DNA of 64,000 nt from Salinispora mooreana (lineage in GTDB: Bacteria > Actinomycetota > Actinomycetes > Mycobacteriales > Micromonosporaceae): NCBI RefSeq assembly GCF_000379065.1, contig NZ_KB900614.1, positions 542,689 through 606,688 on the forward strand, in the 5' to 3' direction. Both the position numbers and the translations under genes were made by a program. This document shows, piece after piece, positions 52,069-61,389 of this stretch (positions are counted from its first letter, which is position 1; every line of letters starts with the position of its first letter). Under the pieces are notes generated by a model, which was not told the origin of the DNA, did no database searches, and saw only the letters and a program-made list of their open reading frames with translations.

Positions 52069-53499
52069 ATGAACCAGCAGGACCACACCCACGGACCCGA
52101 ACCGGACCGCCCCGGCGGACACCGGACGAGGTCACCGCGGCGCTGGTGGGCCGTCGGGCTCGCCGGCGTGACCGGCCTCGCCCTCACCACCGTCGGCATC
52201 GCCGCCACCCCGGCCGCCGACGCCATCGGACGCGCCCTGACCACCGACAACCGCACCGACACACCCCACCAACCCAACGCCGACAACCGCGACAAGCACA
52301 GCGACAGCCAGGGCAACCACGACGACCAGGGCAAGGGCAACGGCAAGAGCGAGGGCAACGGCAAGGGCAAGAAGGAGAAGAAGCCGCCGGGCACCCCCGT
52401 GCCCTGCGACGCCGACGCGCTCATCGCCGCCATCACCCTGGCCAACGCCCGCGGCGGCGCCACCCTCGACCTGGCCAAGGGCTGCACCTACCTGCTCACC
52501 GCCGACATCGCCGGCGCCGGACTGCCCGCCATCACCACCCCGATCACCCTCAACGGCCACACACACACCACCATCGAACGCGCCGCCGCCGTTGACGAGT
52601 TCCGCATCCTCACCGTCAACGTCGGCGGCGACCTCACCCTCAACAAACTGAAAATCACCGGCGGACAGACCACCGGCGACGGCGGCGGCATCCTCGTCGA
52701 CCCCGGCGGCACCCTCACCACCAACCACAGCACCATCACCCGCAACATCGCCGACGGCGCAGGAGGCGGCATCGCCAACAACGGCACCACGACCGTCAAA
52801 CACTCCACCGTCAGCCGCAACACCGCCGGCACCACCGGCGGCGGCATCTGGAACACCGGCCTACTCACCGCTACCAAGTCCGACATCACCGCCAACCTCA
52901 GCGGCGCCTCCGGCGGCGGCATCCAGAGCACCAACGGAACACTGTTGGTCGACCACAGCCGGATCACCGCAAATCAGAGCCAGACCAGCGCCGGCGGCCT
53001 GGAGTCATTCGGCGGGACCGGCATGATCACGAACACCAAGATCACCAACAACACCGCCACCGCAGCAGGTGGTGTTGTCGCGAATACCGGACAATTCACA
53101 GCCCGAAAGGTCCTCATCGCCAACAACACCGCGACAACCGGGCTGGCCGGCGGGATGAACGTGAACCCCAACACGTCTGCGGTTGTCGAGGACAGCACCA
53201 TCAAGAACAACACCGCCGCCGCTAATGGCGGCGGCATCTTCAACTTCAGTTCGCTGGTGGTGCGCGACTCGAAAGTGATCGGGAACCAGTCCGGAAACCA
53301 GGGGGGCGGAATCTTAAACGGCATTACCGGCACCCTCACCCTCTTCAACACCCAGGTGGTCAAGAACATCGCCGCCGCCGAAGGTGGGGGCATCTACAAT
53401 TTTGTCCCCGGCGTGGTAAACCTGAACCTCGCCACCGGCACCGTTGTTGTCAAGAACCGACCCGACAACTGCGTCAACGTTCCGGAGTGCGTCGGATAG
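52069..53499 (+). CDS. Secreted parallel beta-helix protein, copy 3
   Basis: This 476-residue protein has the signal RRWWAVGLAGVTGLALTTVG, then a Lys/Gly/Asn-rich linker (GKGNGKSEGNGKGKKEKK) and the family motif [19 protein letters not shown]. Helix turns with GGGI and NTAG repeats follow, and the conserved end is VVKNRPDNCVNVPEC. It is very similar to copies 4 and 5 across the first 200 residues and more variable in the middle, as expected for shuffling repeat proteins. It is exported and probably surface-associated or secreted. Confidence 0.9.
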   Translation: MNQQDHTHGPEPDRPGGHRTRSPRRWWAVGLAGVTGLALTTVGIAATPAADAIGRALTTDNRTDTPHQPNADNRDKHSDSQGNHDDQGKGNGKSEGNGKGKKEKKPPGTPVPCDADALIAAITLANARGGATLDLAKGCTYLLTADIAGAGLPAITTPITLNGHTHTTIERAAAVDEFRILTVNVGGDLTLNKLKITGGQTTGDGGGILVDPGGTLTTNHSTITRNIADGAGGGIANNGTTTVKHSTVSRNTAGTTGGGIWNTGLLTATKSDITANLSGASGGGIQSTNGTLLVDHSRITANQSQTSAGGLESFGGTGMITNTKITNNTATAAGGVVANTGQFTARKVLIANNTATTGLAGGMNVNPNTSAVVEDSTIKNNTAAANGGGIFNFSSLVVRDSKVIGNQSGNQGGGILNGITGTLTLFNTQVVKNIAAAEGGGIYNFVPGVVNLNLATGTVVVKNRPDNCVNVPECVG

Positions 53500-53524
53500 C
53501 AACCACGCACACCCACCTGAATGA

Positions 53525-53563
53525 AGGGTTCCCTCCTCCGCCACCAGCGAAGGAGGGAACCCT
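53525..53563 (+). terminator. Terminator of beta-helix copy 3
   Basis: A 13-bp perfect stem (53525-53537 with 53551-53563). The same design recurs after copy 4. Confidence 0.75.
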
Positions 53564-53613
53564 CAACCCCTTTAAACAGGGAAAGCAGAGCCGAATCACC
53601 GCAATGCCCTAAC

Positions 53614-53771
53614 GGATATTTTCTTCCCCTTCGCGCCCCTATAACCATCTCCTCGGGTTCAACTGAAGGGGCCGCTACCGCCTCCCGGGTAGCCGAGGAA
53701 CAACCACCCGCCAGCTACCACCTCCTGGGTGGGTTCATCATCCGTGACGAGGAAAGGACACCAACGCCGCG
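53614..53771 (+). ncRNA. Leader of beta-helix copy 4, near-identical to that of copy 5
   Basis: GCTACC/GGTAGC (53674-53679 with 53688-53693) and CCACCC/GGGTGG (53704-53709 with 53727-53732) can form two hairpins before GGAAAGGACACC and the ATG. The segment 53614-53771 repeats almost exactly at 55296-55450. Confidence 0.55.
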
Positions 53772-55184
53772 ATGAACCGTCCACACCGACCCCCGGGTAC
53801 AACACCAACGAGATCACGACGGCGATGGTGGGCCGTCGGGCTCGCCGGCGTAACCGGCCTCGCCCTCACCACCATCGGCACCCCCGCCGCCACGGCCGCC
53901 GACACAGCCGGACACAACCTCGCCACCGCCAACGATCGATCCCCCGCCGGGGATCACCACGACAAAAACGACAAGGGCAAGAAAGGGAAGAGGCCGCCGG
54001 GCACCCCCGTGCCCTGCGACACCGACGCGCTCATCGCCGCGATCACCCTCGCCAACGCCCGCGGCGGCGCCACCCTCAACCTCGCCAGCAAGTGCACCTA
54101 CCTCCTCACCGCCGACATCGACGGCGCCGGACTGCCCGCCATCACCACCCCGATCACCCTCAACGGCCACACACACACCACCATCGAACGCGCCGCCGCC
54201 GCCGACGAGTTCCGCATCCTCACCGTCAACACCGGCGGCAACCTCACCCTCAACAAACTGAAAATCACCGGCGGACAGACCACCGACAACGGCGGCGGCA
54301 TCCTCGTCGACCCCGGCGGCACCCTCACCACCAACCACAGCACCATCACCCGCAACATCGCCGACGGCGCAGGAGGCGGCATCGCCAACAACGGCACCAC
54401 GACCGTCAAACACTCCACCGTCAGCCGAAACACCGCCGGCATTCCCGGCGGCGGCATCGCCAACAACGGCACCACGACCGTCAAACACTCCACCGTCAGC
54501 CGAAACACCGCCGGCATTCCCGGCGGCGGCATCTGGAACACCGGCCTACTCACCGTTACCAAGTCCGACATCACCGCCAACCTCAGCGGCGCCTCCGGCG
54601 GCGGCATCCAGAGCACCAACGGAACACTGTTGATCGACCACAGTCGAATAAATGATAATCAGTCCGTAACCGCCGGCGGCGGCCTGGAAGCGTTCAATGT
54701 AAGCGGCATGATCTCGAACACCGAGATCACTGGTAACACTGGCCGTGCGGCGGGTGGCGCTAACGTAAGCCTTGGGCAACTCACCTTCCGAAAGGTCCTC
54801 ATCGCCAACAACAGAACAACGATGGGGCTAGCCGGCGGCCTGAATGTGAACCCCGACACCGTCGTGACCGTTGAGGACAGCACCATCAAGAACAACACCG
54901 CCGTCGCTAATGGTGGCGGCATATTCAACTTCGATTTACTGGTGCTGCGCAACACGAAGGTGATCGGGAACCAGTCTGGAAATCAGGGGGGCGGGATCTA
55001 CAACAACTTTACCGGCACCCTGACACTCTTCAATACTCAGGTGATCAAGAACATCGCCACCACCGACGGTGGGGGCATCTTCAACAATGCGATTGGCGTG
55101 GTAGACCTGAACCCCGCCACCGGCACCGTTGTCGTCAAAAACCGACCCGACAACTGCGTCAACGTTCCAGAGTGTGCTGGATAG
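53772..55184 (+). CDS. Secreted parallel beta-helix protein, copy 4
   Basis: This 470-residue protein has the export signal SRRRWWAVGLAGVTGLALTT, a short Asp/Lys linker and the family motif [19 protein letters not shown]. An exact in-frame 75-bp tandem duplication (54372-54446 and 54447-54521) adds one extra 25-residue turn with GGGIANNGTTTVKHSTVSRN. The end is VVKNRPDNCVNVPEC. It follows copy 3 by 272 bp and precedes copy 5 by 266 bp in the same direction, so it arose by tandem duplication. Confidence 0.92.
   Translation: MNRPHRPPGTTPTRSRRRWWAVGLAGVTGLALTTIGTPAATAADTAGHNLATANDRSPAGDHHDKNDKGKKGKRPPGTPVPCDTDALIAAITLANARGGATLNLASKCTYLLTADIDGAGLPAITTPITLNGHTHTTIERAAAADEFRILTVNTGGNLTLNKLKITGGQTTDNGGGILVDPGGTLTTNHSTITRNIADGAGGGIANNGTTTVKHSTVSRNTAGIPGGGIANNGTTTVKHSTVSRNTAGIPGGGIWNTGLLTVTKSDITANLSGASGGGIQSTNGTLLIDHSRINDNQSVTAGGGLEAFNVSGMISNTEITGNTGRAAGGANVSLGQLTFRKVLIANNRTTMGLAGGLNVNPDTVVTVEDSTIKNNTAVANGGGIFNFDLLVLRNTKVIGNQSGNQGGGIYNNFTGTLTLFNTQVIKNIATTDGGGIFNNAIGVVDLNPATGTVVVKNRPDNCVNVPECAG
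54372..54521 (+). repeat. In-frame 75-bp tandem duplication in beta-helix copy 4
   Basis: Two near-identical 75-bp copies (54372-54446 and 54447-54521) each encode one helix turn of 25 residues. Copies 3 and 5 have one unit at this place. Confidence 0.85.
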
Positions 55185-55206
55185 CAACCACGTACCTACC
55201 TAAGTG

Positions 55207-55246
55207 AGGGTTCCCTCCTCCGTTAACCGGCGGAGGAGGGAACCCT
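55207..55246 (+). terminator. Terminator of beta-helix copy 4
   Basis: A 16-bp perfect stem (55207-55222 with 55231-55246). Confidence 0.8.
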
Positions 55247-55295
55247 AAACCGTTTGAACAGGAACAACAGAACTCCAGCGACGTAATGCTCTTAT

Positions 55296-55450
55296 GGATA
55301 TTTTCTTCCCCTTCGCACCCCTATAACCATCTCCTCGGGTTCAACTGAAGGGGCCGCTACCGCCTCCCGGTAGGCCGAGCAACCACCCGCCAGCTACCAC
55401 CTCCTGGGTGGGTTCATCATCCGTGACGAGGAAAGGACACCAACGCCGCG
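55296..55450 (+). ncRNA. Leader of beta-helix copy 5
   Basis: This is a near-identical copy of 53614-53771, with the same GCTACCG/CGGTAG and CCACCC/GGGTGG hairpins and GGAAAGGACACC before the start. Confidence 0.55.
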
Positions 55451-56788
55451 ATGAACCGTCCACACCGACCCCCACCGGGCCGCCCGGGTACAACACCAAC
55501 GAGATCACGACGGCGATGGTGGGCCGTCGAGCTCGCCGGCGTAACCGGCCTCGCCCTCACCACCATCGGCACCCCCGCCGCCACGGCCGCCAACACAGCC
55601 GGACACAACCTCGCCACCGCCAACGATCGATCCCCCGCCGGGGATCACCACGACAAAAACGACAAGGGCAAGAAGGAGAAGAAGCCGCCGGGCACCCCCG
55701 TGCCCTGCGACACCGACGCACTCATCGCCGCCATCACCCTCGCCAACGCCCGCGGCGGCGCCACCCTCAACCTCGCCACAGACTGCACCTACCTCCTCAC
55801 CACCGACATCGACGGCGCCGGCCTCCCCGCCATCACCACCCCCATCACCCTCAACGGCCACACACACACCACCATCGAACGCGCCGCCGCCGCCGACCCG
55901 TTCCGCATCCTCACCGTCAACACCGGCGGCAACCTCACCCTCAACAAACTGAAAATCACCGGCGGAAGCACCCCTGACGACGGCGGCGGCATCCTCGTCG
56001 ACCCCGGCGGCACCCTCACCACCAACCACAGCACCATCACCCGAAATTTCGCGCTGACCTCAGGTGGGGGAATCGGCAACAACGGCACCAGCAAAGTCAA
56101 TCACTCTACCGTCAGCCGCAACACCGCCGGCGACAGCGGCGGCGGAATACACAGTTTAGGCCTCCTGAACGTCAGGGGGTCTCACATCGATGCGAACATC
56201 GCCAACGCCGGCGGCGGCGTCTTCGAATCCGGCAACACCGTCACCATCAAGGGCGGCAGCGTCTCCGGCAATCAAGCAGGTACCACTGGAGGGTTGTTCG
56301 TATTCGGCGCCAACGGTGTGGTGACCGGCACCAAAATCACCGGAAACACCAGCTCCGGCAGTGGTGCCGGCGTCCGGGTCGACAACACCGCGCAGCTGAC
56401 AATGCGGCACGCCACCCTGTCGGACAATGTATCGGACATCTCAGGTGGCGGATTGTTTGTCGCAGAGGGGGACAACGTCGCGGTCGTCGAGGACAGCCTC
56501 CTCAAGAACAACACCACAACGTTCACTGGCGGAGGAATACTCAACGGCGGCGAAACGGTGTTGCGCCGAACAAAGCTCATCGGCAACCAGGCCGATGTAG
56601 GCGGCGGAATCCAAAACTTCGGGACGGTCAGCCTGTTCACCACGAAGGTAACCGAAAATATCGCCATCACCACCGGCGGCGGCATCCTCAACAACGCCGG
56701 AACGGTGAACCTGAACACCGCCACCGGTACCCTCGTCATCAATAACCGGCCCAACAACTGCATCAACGTTCCCGGCTGCGCGGGCTAG
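55451..56788 (+). CDS. Secreted parallel beta-helix protein, copy 5
   Basis: This 445-residue protein has the export signal SRRRWWAVELAGVTGLALTT, a linker and the family motif [19 protein letters not shown], all nearly identical to copy 4 through about residue 190. The helix then diverges (HIDANIANAGGGVFES, KGGSVSGNQAG). The end is INNRPNNCINVPGC. The conserved N-terminal half with a variable helix is typical of recombining repeat proteins. Confidence 0.92.
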   Translation: MNRPHRPPPGRPGTTPTRSRRRWWAVELAGVTGLALTTIGTPAATAANTAGHNLATANDRSPAGDHHDKNDKGKKEKKPPGTPVPCDTDALIAAITLANARGGATLNLATDCTYLLTTDIDGAGLPAITTPITLNGHTHTTIERAAAADPFRILTVNTGGNLTLNKLKITGGSTPDDGGGILVDPGGTLTTNHSTITRNFALTSGGGIGNNGTSKVNHSTVSRNTAGDSGGGIHSLGLLNVRGSHIDANIANAGGGVFESGNTVTIKGGSVSGNQAGTTGGLFVFGANGVVTGTKITGNTSSGSGAGVRVDNTAQLTMRHATLSDNVSDISGGGLFVAEGDNVAVVEDSLLKNNTTTFTGGGILNGGETVLRRTKLIGNQADVGGGIQNFGTVSLFTTKVTENIAITTGGGILNNAGTVNLNTATGTLVINNRPNNCINVPGCAG

Positions 56789-56808
56789 CCCCAGCGTCTG
56801 ACCGTCAC

Positions 56809-56854
56809 GAGGGGTTCGTCCCTGCCGCTGACCGGCGGAGGGGCGGAACCCCTC
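56809..56854. terminator. Shared terminator
   Basis: GAGGGGTTC (56809-56817) pairs with GAACCCCTC (56846-56854), with an interrupted inner stem, between convergent beta-helix copy 5 and the murF relic. Confidence 0.65.
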
Positions 56855-56882
56855 GCCCTCTTCCCCGACCCGTCGGCCGTGG

Positions 56883-57668
56883 TCAGGTCGTCTGGACAAG
56901 CTGAATCAGGTTGAGCAACCGATCCGAGGTGACGGTCACCCCATCGGCGCGGGCGCTGACCTGCATTCGACCCGGCGACACCGCCTCGGCTTGTGACACC
57001 GTGTCGGCTACCGCCTCGATCGGGTGCCCCAGACCGAGAGCGACCGTGGCTTCTACGATCTCACCTTTGACCTGGGCGATGTTCTCCACCGACCCGAACT
57101 CGCCAAGGTGCGCGTGTCCGACGCGGGTGACGACGCTGACGGTGGGTGGGGCGATGCGGGTCAGATACGCCACGTGGCCTATGCCGCGTGCGCCCATCTC
57201 CAACACCAGATAGCGGGTATCGGCGGTGGCGCGGGTGACCGTGTACGGCAACCCAAGCTCGTTGTTGTTCGACGCCCGGTTGGCCACCGTGGCACCCCAC
57301 ACGGGCAGCACCTGGGCGAGGACGTCCTTGGTCGACGTCTTGCCCACCGAGCCGGTCACCCCGATCACCGTGATCTGCGGCAGCCGGTCCACCACCGCGC
57401 GGGCGAGTCGCCCGTAGGCGGTGGGCACGTCCTCGACGACCACGGCGGGTACTCCAACCGGCCGTGACGCCAGCACCGCAGCCGCACCGGCCTCGACCGC
57501 CTGGGCGGCGAAGTCGTGCCCGTCGACGCGCTCACCGGGCAGCGCCACGAACATGCCGCCGGCCTCGACACGGCGGCTGTCGAACACAACTGGGGCGGTC
57601 ACGATCACGCCTTGGGGAGCGTCGTGCACGGCCCCGCCGACAACGGTCGTGATCTCTTGCAGAGTCAT
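56883..57668 (-). pseudogene. Deleted MurF-like gene
   Basis: The frame encodes 261 residues against about 450-470 for MurF (UDP-MurNAc-tripeptide:D-Ala-D-Ala ligase). The substrate domain (DSRRVEAGGMFVALPGE) and ATP loop (GVTGSVGKTSTKD) are present, as is EMGARGIGHVAYLTRIAPP. After KGEIVEA the sequence jumps to VALGLGHPIEAVADTVSQAEAVSPGRMQ, which belongs to the C-terminal domain, and the frame ends after VTVTSDRLL. Both the end of the ATP domain and most of the C-terminal domain are missing. It cannot be an active ligase. The frame is still open, so a diverted role is possible. Confidence 0.75.
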
Positions 57669-57964
57669 CGGAAGCACGGATTGAACCTACCGTGTGCAGT
57701 CAGCGGATCGAGGGCTGTAGCCGGATCGCGGATGCCTGTCCACTGGGCTACTGGCAACAGCCCGACTGGCACGAGGTAAAACTGTGGGACTGCAGAGATT
57801 TCGGCTCTGTCTCACATTCAGTGGTGACCGAGGTTGGTCAATGCTGTTGAGATCATGTGTGCAGGATCGGTGATCCTACGAAGATGGTGTTCTCGGCGTT
57901 GTCCCTGCTGGTGATCGATGACGTCACGGACGGGACGGCGTAGATTTCCGTGTTTGACCTGGGT

Positions 57965-58006
57965 GTGGTCCGTTGGACAGCTCGTAGCTCCTGTCCAACG
58001 GACCAC
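57965..58006. repeat. Perfect 16-bp inverted repeat
   Basis: Arms 57965-57980 and 57991-58006 pair perfectly around a 10-base loop. It could be a terminator or an inserted-element end. Confidence 0.7.
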
Positions 58007-58043
58007 GTCACGACAGAAATAGAACGTTTCTCCACTTCCGCGG

Positions 58044-58160
58044 CCGACGTCGGCCGAGCGGGAGTTCGCGCAGCAATTGATGGAGCGGGCCACCGTTGAT
58101 GGGGTGTCTCTGGTCGGTCCGGCTTCACTGGCGTCCATCCTTCGGAAAGAGCATCCCAGC
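58044..58160 (+). pseudogene. Fragment resembling the N-terminus of an IS256-family transposase
   Basis: One frame reads SAEREFAQQLMERATVDGVS then LVGPASLASIL, similar to the ARAEGVxLxGPGGLLxxL opening of IS256-family transposases. Only about 40 codons remain. Confidence 0.45.
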
Positions 58161-58184
58161 CTCAAGAGCTGGCCGCCGTGGACC

Positions 58185-58417
58185 ACATCGCCGCATTGGA
58201 GCCGGTCGGTCGTGGGGCCAGCATGGGCGCGCTGGGCTGGATCGCCCCGGCCGGGGCGACCTTGGCCTGACCATCCGCACTGCCGCCGCCGACGCCGAGC
58301 ACCTGCACGTGTGGGCCGGTGGCGGCATCACCTGGGGGCAGCGGCCCTGACGCCGAGGTCGCCGAGGCGGCGGCGAAGTCAGCCCCGGTCCGAGTCACGC
58401 TGAGCGCGGGGCCCTGA
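58185..58417 (+). pseudogene. Broken C-terminal end of aminodeoxychorismate synthase (PabB-like)
   Basis: Successive frames read LEPVGRGASMGALGWIAPAG, LTIRTAAADAEHLHVWAGGG then ITWG, and DAEVAEAAAKSAPV. These are the ordered C-terminal motifs of chorismate-binding PabB, including the GRGAYxGALGW and GGGITWxSDP segments. Frameshifts and a stop interrupt them. The rest of the gene is absent. Confidence 0.7.
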
Positions 58418-58476
58418 CAACAACCGTGCGCTCCTGGCCCACGGCGACCGTCCGACGGTCCCCGACGAGGCGTGAT

Positions 58477-59853
58477 TCACGGTGCCGGGGACCGCGCCGG
58501 CTGGTGCGCGTCCGTCGTTGCCGGAGTTGAATTCACTGGTGTAGTGCGGTGAGTCGACGGCGGTCCTGCCGTACCGGCTCGGGTCTGCTCGGGGTCGCGG
58601 GTGATGGCGTCGTTGCTGTGTCGGTGGGCACGGTGGGACAGGCGCAGGATGACGGCGGCGAGGACGGCGGCGAGCAGAGATCCGGTGACAATGGCGATCT
58701 TCACATGGTCGTGGCGTTCGGTGCCGTCGGCGAAGGAGAGCTCACCGATGAGCAGGGAGACGGTGAAGCCGATTCCGGCGAGCATAGACAGTCCGGTGAT
58801 GTGGGTCCAGGTCAGATTGGTGCCGAGACCTGTTCGGGTGAGGCGGGTGACGAGCCAGGTGACCGCGATGACGCCGAGGGGCTTGCCGATGACGAGCCCG
58901 GCGATGACGCCGATGGCGACCGGATCGGTGAGGGCGGATACCAGTCCGCCCAGGCCGCCTATGGCAACCCCGGCGGACATCAAGGCGAAGACGGGTACGG
59001 CCAGGCCAGCGGAGACCGGTTTGACGGTGTGCTCAAAGCGTTCGATCAGGCTGGTGGGCGCGACGGTGTGCTCGTGCTGGGCCTGCGGCCGGGCGGGCAC
59101 GGTGAGGGCGAGCAGCACTCCGGCGACGGTGGCGTGGACACCGGAGGCATGCACGAGTGCCCAGGCGGTGAGAGCCAGCGGCAGAAGCAGCCAGGCGGAG
59201 GTCACCCGGCGTCGTAGCAAGATCGCGAAGGCAACCAGCGGTAGGACGCTGGCCAACAGCGGTGTGACCGACAGGGTGGCGGTGTAGAAAACGGCGATGA
59301 TCATGATGGCGATCAGGTCGTCCACCACGGCCAGGGTGAGCAGGAAGACCCGGACGGCGGGTGGCAGGTGCCGGCCGATGACGGCGAGTACCGCCAAGGC
59401 GAAGGCGATGTCGGTGGCGGCGGGGATGGCCCAGCCGCGTAGGGCGTCGGCACCGGCGGCGGCAGTGATCAGCACGTAGATGGCTGCGGGTGCCAGGACA
59501 CCGCCGACGGCGGCGGCGATGGGCACTGCGGCGCGGCGTGGCTGCCGGAGTTCACCAGTCACGAACTCGCGTTTGAGTTCCAGCCCGGCAACGAAGAAAA
59601 AGATGGCCAGCAGGCCGTCCTTGGCCCATGCCGCCAGCGACAGATCCAGGTGCAGCCAGGTCGGACCGACAGTGAACGAGCGCATGGCGTCGTAGCCGGG
59701 GGATCCGGGCGAGTTCGCCCAGATGAGCGCGATGACGGCTCCGGCGAGCAGGAGCGCGCCGCCGGCCGTCTCCGCGCGCAGGACATCGGCGATGCGGCCG
59801 GCCTGGCGTCGTACGACGGATCCGGGCGGGAGTTCTCGTCGGGTGGCGTCCAT
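58477..59853 (-). CDS. nhaA: Na+/H+ antiporter NhaA
   Basis: This 458-residue protein starts at ATG 59853 behind GGAGG. It has about 12 hydrophobic helices, the ion-binding pair of aspartates in [14 protein letters not shown] (about 177-178) and the family signature around [19 protein letters not shown]. It exchanges Na+ or Li+ for protons at the membrane. The hydrophilic C-terminal tail (about 395-458) is longer than in E. coli NhaA. A structured leader lies just upstream of its ribosome site. Confidence 0.93.
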   Translation of the reverse strand: MDATRRELPPGSVVRRQAGRIADVLRAETAGGALLLAGAVIALIWANSPGSPGYDAMRSFTVGPTWLHLDLSLAAWAKDGLLAIFFFVAGLELKREFVTGELRQPRRAAVPIAAAVGGVLAPAAIYVLITAAAGADALRGWAIPAATDIAFALAVLAVIGRHLPPAVRVFLLTLAVVDDLIAIMIIAVFYTATLSVTPLLASVLPLVAFAILLRRRVTSAWLLLPLALTAWALVHASGVHATVAGVLLALTVPARPQAQHEHTVAPTSLIERFEHTVKPVSAGLAVPVFALMSAGVAIGGLGGLVSALTDPVAIGVIAGLVIGKPLGVIAVTWLVTRLTRTGLGTNLTWTHITGLSMLAGIGFTVSLLIGELSFADGTERHDHVKIAIVTGSLLAAVLAAVILRLSHRAHRHSNDAITRDPEQTRAGTAGPPSTHRTTPVNSTPATTDAHQPARSPAP

Positions 59854-60368
59854 CGGTCCTCCTGTCTGGTAGGTGTGGGGCAACGCCTCACGAGGGACGT
59901 GTCACGGCGAGGCTGAGCAGCTTTGGTACCGCTCGGCCTCGCCGCCCGGGTCGCTGCCCACCTCGCTCGCGAGGGCCGGGCGTGGCGGTTACTTGTCCGT
60001 TCCGGACGGCGAGGGCGACACCGTGATGGTGGTCGAGGGCACCGAAGGTAGTGGGCGCTCCAGCCGCCGCGGATCAGCCCGAGTTCGATGAGCTCGTCGA
60101 CGGTGGTGAGGACTCACGGCTGCCGCGGGTAGCGGCCTGGGCGACTGCGCCGATGACCACGCCCCGTACCGCGGCGCCAGCGCGTCACCGCGACGACGAT
60201 CAGCCAGGCATAGGTCGACACCGACGACGGCGGCGTGCCGGACCGGGAAGCCATCGGCCGGGCAGGCAGCCCACGGCCCGCTGCGCGGCGGCATGCGTCG
60301 AATAGTTCCCGACATCGGTGGTCGCAGTGGTGGGCAGCTCGGCGGACAAAACAGCGGGGTCGTCGTCA
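59854..60368. other. nhaA upstream region
   Basis: The first 110 bp contain the structured nhaA leader (59874-59963). The remaining 400 bp look like decayed coding sequence without a frame I trust. Confidence 0.5.
59874..59963 (-). ncRNA. Structured leader RNA of nhaA (candidate nhaA-I-type riboswitch)
   Basis: On the minus strand GGGCAGCG (59959-59952) can pair with CGTTGCCC (59885-59878), enclosing a 13-bp hairpin (59943-59931 with 59918-59906, one wobble). A GTCCCTCGTGAGGCG segment stands just before the closing strand. The whole ends ten bases before the ribosome site. The nhaA-I motif is a known Li+/Na+-linked element found before nhaA genes. I recall its conserved bases only partly, so the class is tentative. 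Confidence 0.5.
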
Positions 60369-61385
60369 TCACCGTGCTCCTCGTCGCGGTGTCGGCAACT
60401 GTTCGATGTGGTCAGTGCGCGAAGCCGGGGCGGAGTCCGTCGGCTCGCCGACATCGACGGCGTCCGTGGTGGTGCCGCGGGTGCTGTGCAGGCTCCATAC
60501 GATCGACACCGTGAGCGTGGCGACGATGACGCCGAGAGTGACCGGAATCGGTAGTTTGCCGACCGGGGTCTCCGACAGGATCAGCTTGACGCCGGCGAAG
60601 GTGAGCAGGACTGCGAGTCCGTAGTGCAGGTGCACGAAGCGGCGCAGCAGCCCGGCGAGACAGAAGTAGAGGCTGCGCAGGCCGAGGATCGCGAACGCGT
60701 TGGCGGTCCAGACGATGAAGGTGCTGGTGGTGATGGCCAGGATCGTCGCCACAGAGTCCATGGCGAAGATCAGGTCGGTGGCCTCGACCGCGATGAGCAC
60801 CACGAACAGCAGGGTGGCCACCCGCTTGCCGTTGATTCGGGTGAAGAACTTGTCGCCGTGATATGCCGGGTCGATCGGGATCACCTTGCGCACCAGACGT
60901 ACGACCGGGTTGCGGTCCGGCGGGGTCTGCCCGCCGTGGCGGAATGCCATCTGGTAGCCGGTATAGATGAGGAACACACCGAACACGTAGGCGGTCCAGA
61001 AGAACGATCCCAGCAGTTCCGCCCCGACGATGATGAACACCAGCCGAAACACCAGGGCGCCGATGACCCCCCAGAACAGCACCTTGTGTTGGAAGGCGGC
61101 GGGGACGGCGAAGTAGGTGAAGATCAGCGCAAAGATGAACACGTTGTCGATCGACAGCGCCTTCTCGATCAGGTAGCCGGCGTAATAGGTGCCGGCTACC
61201 TCGCCACCCTGCCACAGCCACAGGATCACGCCGAACAGCAGACCGGCGGCGATCCAGATACCAGACCAGATCGCGGCCTCGCGGAACCCGATGACGTGGT
61301 TGTCACGGTGCAGGAACAGGTCGACTGCCAGCATCGCGGCAACCGCGAGCATGAGTACGGCCCAGACCCACCAGGACACGGACAT
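60369..61385 (-). CDS. TerC-family membrane protein (Alx/TerC)
   Basis: This 338-residue protein starts at ATG 61385. It has about nine hydrophobic helices, with family motifs EKALSIDNVFIFALIF (about 78), VEATDLIFAMDSVATILAIT (about 205) and an acidic C-terminal tail. TerC/Alx proteins are metal exporters or tellurite-resistance factors. The E. coli relative Alx exports Mn2+ and is controlled by a yybP-ykoY riboswitch, like this gene. The SD sequence (AAAGG) is inside a hairpin. Confidence 0.92.
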   Translation of the reverse strand: MSVSWWVWAVLMLAVAAMLAVDLFLHRDNHVIGFREAAIWSGIWIAAGLLFGVILWLWQGGEVAGTYYAGYLIEKALSIDNVFIFALIFTYFAVPAAFQHKVLFWGVIGALVFRLVFIIVGAELLGSFFWTAYVFGVFLIYTGYQMAFRHGGQTPPDRNPVVRLVRKVIPIDPAYHGDKFFTRINGKRVATLLFVVLIAVEATDLIFAMDSVATILAITTSTFIVWTANAFAILGLRSLYFCLAGLLRRFVHLHYGLAVLLTFAGVKLILSETPVGKLPIPVTLGVIVATLTVSIVWSLHSTRGTTTDAVDVGEPTDSAPASRTDHIEQLPTPRRGAR

Positions 61386-61389
61386 GCCA

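Larger units (their letters stand above)
57669..58476. other. Decayed region between murF relic and nhaA
   Basis: About 800 bp contain a 16-bp stem hairpin (57965-58006), an IS256-like fragment (58044-58160) and a broken aminodeoxychorismate synthase end (58185-58417). No intact gene is present. Confidence 0.6.

Noticed and set aside
42838..56788. Regular DNA repeats in the beta-helix genes considered as CRISPR or minisatellite
   Set aside because: The periodicity follows codons and protein turns, spacers are coding and there are no cas genes.
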